This document shows, one piece after another, positions 59,843 through 64,000 of a stretch of 64,000 nt of DNA. The translations under genes were made by a program, and so were the position numbers. This DNA is from Neospora caninum Liverpool (Eukaryota > Apicomplexa > Conoidasida > Eucoccidiorida > Sarcocystidae), in NCBI RefSeq assembly GCF_000208865.1, contig NC_018394.1:4653797-4717796 (forward strand), written 5' to 3'. The notes under the pieces were generated by a model. The model made no database searches. It was not told the origin of the DNA and saw nothing but the letters and a program-made list of their open reading frames with translations. How positions within the stretch are numbered: the first letter of the stretch is position 1; each line of letters begins with the position of its first letter.

Positions 59843-62060
59843 GTGATTTGGGCTTCACCACCGACTGGTCAACTTCCCTCCTGTGCACCGCTGCTGTTGA
59901 CTTCGTTGGTGGTTTTAACGAACATCGCTGTTGAGTTCACGTAGCCACTAAAACTTCAGTGTGCGGCGAAGAGAGGAACGGCGATGGCCATGCTTCGTTG
60001 ATGACAGCAGCTGGTCAGGTGCCCTCTGGACGGATACGAATCTGCCAGTATCGGTGACTCGTATCGTATCGCCTAGACGAACTGCACATTGCAAGTATCC
60101 ACATCCTCTATGCACATTTATGGCATGCAATCACAAGAGATACACTTCTGAGAAACGCTTTGTATGGCATCTGTTTACATTTAACAGTACTGAGTATGGT
60201 ACAGCGACTGGACTCCCTGTCCTACTTGTGTTTCCTCGTTGCTACAGCATAAAAGGGAATGTTTTGTCACATAAATCGGCATATTAACGGAGTGAACATG
60301 GTCGCAGTGCGTATTTTCTCCAACAACCGCTCTTTCTGCAGTGCACATAGTAGATGCTGTTCTGTTCGAACAAAACGCAAAATAGCGGGCGGCCCAGCCA
60401 CCGCGCATGCAGGGAGAGCGCGATAAAAAGGCGCGTCCGTCAGACCTCTTTTCTTTTCCAGTTCTGCGTACCATATTTCTTCCGTCTACCCGAGGAAGCC
60501 AAGACAGCCTCATTTGCAACAAACAACACAGCGTGTGTTGGTATGTGGTCGGCGGAGGCACATTTACGGCGTGAGTTCTCTGAAAACGTCTCTCTGTCTC
60601 TGCAGACCGGCCTCTGTCCAGCACCCCGGTGGCCGCTGTACTTGTGTGCCGGAGAAAAGAAAAGAGCTTTCTTGGCAACAAAGAAAAACACCTTTGTGTA
60701 CTCCCATTCCAGCTGTCGAGAACGAGGATAAGACTGGCGCTGGTCGGTTTTGTCAAGCATCGCCATTCCTCGAGGTTCGCCGTGGGGTGGAAGTGTGACC
60801 CTCGTTTTCTGCTTTTTCGGTTTCTTGTTTCTCCGCTTCAGACGCGGTAAAAACGAAAGCGCCCTCAACGTCTTGTTTATGTCTTTTCTCTGTATTCGTC
60901 TGTGTCCCGCTACGTCACCTCCACCTTTTTCCGAGAACAGTGTCACTTTTTCTTCTGCGACGGCCAGACTAAAGCTTCGTAGGTCTGTTTGCGGCATGTA
61001 CTTCCTGCCCGTAGGTTCTTCCATTTCTCAGGCGACTGCCTTCTTTTACCGAAACACAAGCACGTAACAGCACTTCTTCTATGACAGATGCATGTGTCGC
61101 CCTAGCGCAGCACAGCGCTGTTTCCCGACTCCGTCGGTATTCGACAACGGTCGGGGAGCTCTCTCTCTCGCCTTCAGAGAATCTCGAACCGCGTTGATCT
61201 CTGACTGCTTATGTACCCCTTTCTCAGCTGAAATTTTCTTGCGCTGCGCATTTTTCCTGTTGGAGTACAGCGGCCGTGTCTCACGTTGTACTGCAGCCAT
61301 TACGGTTACTCTTTCCTTCCACTGTTGCTCCATTCTCGCTGCTTCCCCTCCATGTCTTCCTATACGTCTTTGCTCTGGCCTCAACTATTCGCACACCCAG
61401 TTCGTTTCTACGGTTGCTTCAAGAATTGACCAGGTCAGGAAGGGCCAGCGGTTGACCATATAGCAACTGGGTCGGGTTCGTGTTGTTCGAGTGAGGCTCT
61501 CCGCGTCTCGACTCGAATCAGGAGTGGTTTGGCGTTTTTCATTTCCCCACGACTTCCTCTTTTCCGCAAAGAGAACAGGATCTTTGTCGCTCTGCCCCGT
61601 GCCTCTCCCCTCGCGGTAACAGGTGATTGCACCTCAGTGGACTTCCCAAGGTGGAGAGGTCCAGAGTTTGTCTCGTGGCGCGTAATATTAGGAGACGTGT
61701 GCCTGTGAAGTCATCTGCTGCACGCTGTCAAAGCTTTCCGGGGGCTCACAACCTTCGGTGAGACGCGAGCGCTCGAGAGTGTTGCGGGCGGCTCGCGGAG
61801 TCTACATACACCCCACACACAGTCCGCATGACAGTCATCTGCGTTTTTTTGGGGCTAAGCAGCTGGTCTGAGGAGGGTTGCCTCCGGAAGTGTCTGCCGG
61901 ATCGTCTCGCTTCTCTCGTGGTGAGTTCCTGCCGATCGAGAAGGTGGTAAAGGACGTCGGGTCGGGAGCACGAGGTCCGTTTCCCTCCCTTTTCTCGCAA
62001 AACGCGAGAACTTTTTCCACTCATCGTCTCCGCGACTGAGTCGTCTTGCAGAAGACAACT
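59843..62060. other. Spacer and 5' leader of NOT2
   Basis: No coding exon is supported between 59843 and 62060. From about 60800 the plus strand is T/C-rich, and at 62050 a TTGCAG sits just upstream of the ATG, so a leader intron is possible. Minus-strand frames here lack start context and domains. Confidence 0.4.
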
Positions 62061-63871
62061 ATGGAGAACAACTCTCCGAATGGAGGAGGCGATCGTCCCC
62101 AACACAGTGCCGCGGCGTCAAGTGACACTCAGCGTCCAGAGACGGGACTCCGTAATTCCGCGGGCCTTGGGACCGGTCCTTCGTCGCCGGTTTCGCAAGT
62201 CATGACGCTCTCCGGGGCGAACGGCGGGGTAGACGGAGGGAAAGGAGACAGAGGTTCATCGGCACGGGGCGAGGCGACGGAGACTGCAACCGGAACTAGC
62301 GCCGGAGTGGATCGCGAAAGGGGAGAGCGAACCGCGTTGCCGGCGTCAAAGGACGCCTGGTCGTCACTTCGGGGGAAGATGTGTCTCGAGGAAATGCTGT
62401 ATGAAACGTCGCAGAGGGCGAAGGTCTACAATCGAAACCACTATGGGCTCCTCGGTATTCTCAAGGTCATCCGAATGACAGATCCTGATCTCAACGTCCT
62501 AGCCCTTGGAACAGATCTCACTTCTCTGGGTCTCAACTTGAACTCTCCCGAGTAAGGCCTCTTCCGGTCGAGCCCTGGGTCAGGCACAGCGAAGAATCTG
62601 AAGGGAAAACGGCCGATCGGACACCCCGGCGCCGCTGCCCCCAGAATTGTTTCGTTGCACAAGCATCCACCCACAGGACACCAGTGGAACTCAAGTTGCT
62701 ATTCCTCTGCATCGCTTTCCAAAAGAAAAACCGAGGCACCCAGTCAGCGGGACTGCCTCTGACTTCACGGCCAAGTCTCGTCTTCACTCTTCAGAGAATT
62801 CGTCCCGACCGATAGACGTTTCTTTTGTGCGCCCGTTCTGGCGTATCTTTGTGGGGACTTCGGGACTGTCTCGTTGTCGCGCCTCTGCGAAGATATTCAT
62901 TACATTTCTGTCTCCACAAGGAATACGACAGGCAGTCGTATATTCCTTGCGTTTCACGGAATGCTGTGCCTGCGGTGTCTCTTCCGACCCTCGCAGCTGC
63001 TTGTTCTCCTCCTTCGGCTCGCCCTGGTCCGACGCCCCAGCAGCTCGAGATGCGGAGTAAGAGCGGAAACTGGATTTGTCCGGATTCAGTGCGCGTCTCT
63101 CCGACGCGTCTTGGCGGTTATTCTCCAGTGCGTGCGTCAGTATCGTCTCTCTGGCGCGTATAGGTAGATGTGAAAGGGAAGCGCCGTAGTAGGGAGGAAA
63201 AAACCCGAAATCACTCTCTTTATGCATCGCCTCATCTTGCCCGATGTTGCTGTCCTGCGGTGTCCTTTCTCTGCGTTCTGCACCGTACGTGCCGTTTCCC
63301 CTCTCTGTTGGTGGATTTCGCGTTCTTTGTCTTTTAGCTTTTTTTCCTCTCCTTGCTTTTCCAGCCTCCTTTCGTGGCGTGTGCGAACGCGGAGGATGGT
63401 GGAAACGTGCTTCTTTGCCGTTTCCCGAGCCACAATTCTGTGTCAAGCAGAACTGACTCCGCGGTGCCTCCCGCTCGTTGCCGGTGCTCGTGTTCCGCAC
63501 GCGGTCGGTCCGCTCCTCTGTCTATTCTCTGGCTTACCGAGGGCTGATGCCCCTCGTCAGGAACAAGACTCGTACCGGCTGTGCTGGCCTCTATCTATCT
63601 CTGCTCCATCTCCAGATGCGCCTGTATCCCCTGGCCAGACAACGCCGGGGTCTGCTCAGAGAGTGTGTCTGTCCGTGCTGTACGTACACGTGACATCTGT
63701 GATGCATCGCCTCGGTTCCTGCTGCGTGTGGATGCGCGTGTGGCCAGGTCTTTGCTTCCGTCGTGCTATCTACCGCCTGTCCCTCCTACCTTCAAGCTGT
63801 CTCACTTGGAGAAGTTCAATGAGCACACGCTGTTTTACATCTTTTACTGCTGCCCAAGACTCCTCCTTCAG
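62061..63871 (+). CDS. NOT2: CCR4-NOT complex subunit NOT2, 5' part (cut by window edge)
   Basis: Exons 62061-62551, 62997-63056 and 63748-63871 are in phase (phases 2, 2, 0), and the last ends at a GTACAG donor, so the gene continues past 64000. NOT2 is a core scaffold of the CCR4-NOT deadenylase complex that shortens mRNA poly(A) tails. Residues 1-105 are Gly/Ser/Thr-rich. From about 109 the NOT2/3/5 region starts: YGLLGILKVIRMTDPDLN, LALGTDLTSLGLNLNSP, then across the first intron CLFSSFGSPWSD, and across the second SCYLPPVPPTFKLSHLEKF and NEHTLFYIFY. These match the NOT-box order in yeast and human NOT2. The end of the NOT domain with its WRYH motif is not in the window. The ATG at 62061 is the first in frame after an upstream stop-free leader of five codons. 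Confidence 0.92.
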
Positions 63872-64000
63872 GTACAGAGAAGTTCAGGTGATGCGGTACT
63901 TCTTGAATTCTGTCTGAGGGGTGCCGTGAGCATCGCAGATGCCTGCACGCCGTGTCCTGTGCTCTCGTGGCGACACATCTGTTTCTGCCATGTGCAGTGG

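Noticed and set aside
47977..62060. Insertion of mitochondrial DNA or a transposon as the cause of the composition change
   Set aside because: I saw no terminal repeats, target-site duplication, reverse-transcriptase or transposase motif, and could not identify cytochrome genes or rRNA fragments by eye. A similarity search would be needed to exclude short mitochondrial fragments.

Overview
The window looks like nuclear DNA of a coccidian apicomplexan, most likely Toxoplasma gondii or a close relative (Hammondia, Neospora). The reasons are intron-dense genes with short GT-AG introns, proteins padded with Ser/Pro/Glu/Lys-rich low-complexity sequence, (TA)n microsatellites in introns and spacers, and conserved eukaryotic domains in divergent, oversized proteins. 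There is no bacterial or organellar gene organisation, and I found no rRNA, tRNA, CRISPR or recognisable transposon. All gene models are hand-built from open frames, splice-site consensus and exon phase; no search was run.

Layout: 1-6534 holds no gene I can call. 6535-8169 (+) is a two-exon NudC/p23-like CS-domain gene. 11721-19052 (+) is a proposed eight-exon gene for a repeat-rich protein of unknown function (about 1152 residues). 28136-21763 (-) is a four-exon tRNA 2'-phosphotransferase (TPT1/KptA family) whose catalytic domain sits at the end of a 1722-residue protein. 43882-30464 (-) is a 24-exon RAD50; all exon phases agree and give 1697 residues. 45253-47976 (+) is an intronless 907-residue membrane protein with a ubiquitin-like segment, divergent from RAD50 across a 1.37-kb shared upstream region.

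From about 48 kb to 60 kb the sequence is visibly less GC-rich and long open frames disappear. Here I support a 155-residue probable mitochondrial membrane protein at 51459-50992 (-), a many-exon gene at 53729-59243 (+) with EF-hand-like motifs, and weaker candidates at 48822-49376 (+) and 59842-59217 (-). From 62061 to the right edge runs the 5' part of a CCR4-NOT subunit NOT2 gene (+), cut off by the window.

The recognisable functions are housekeeping: tRNA splicing completion (TPT1), double-strand break repair (RAD50), mRNA deadenylation (NOT2), chaperone or dynein-linked folding (CS domain) and possibly ER protein quality control (Ubl membrane protein). They do not form one pathway. The most unusual items are the very long N-terminal extension of the TPT1-family enzyme, the almost perfect 98-bp inverted duplication inside that coding exon, and the unresolved gene-poor-looking but exon-rich 48-60 kb block.
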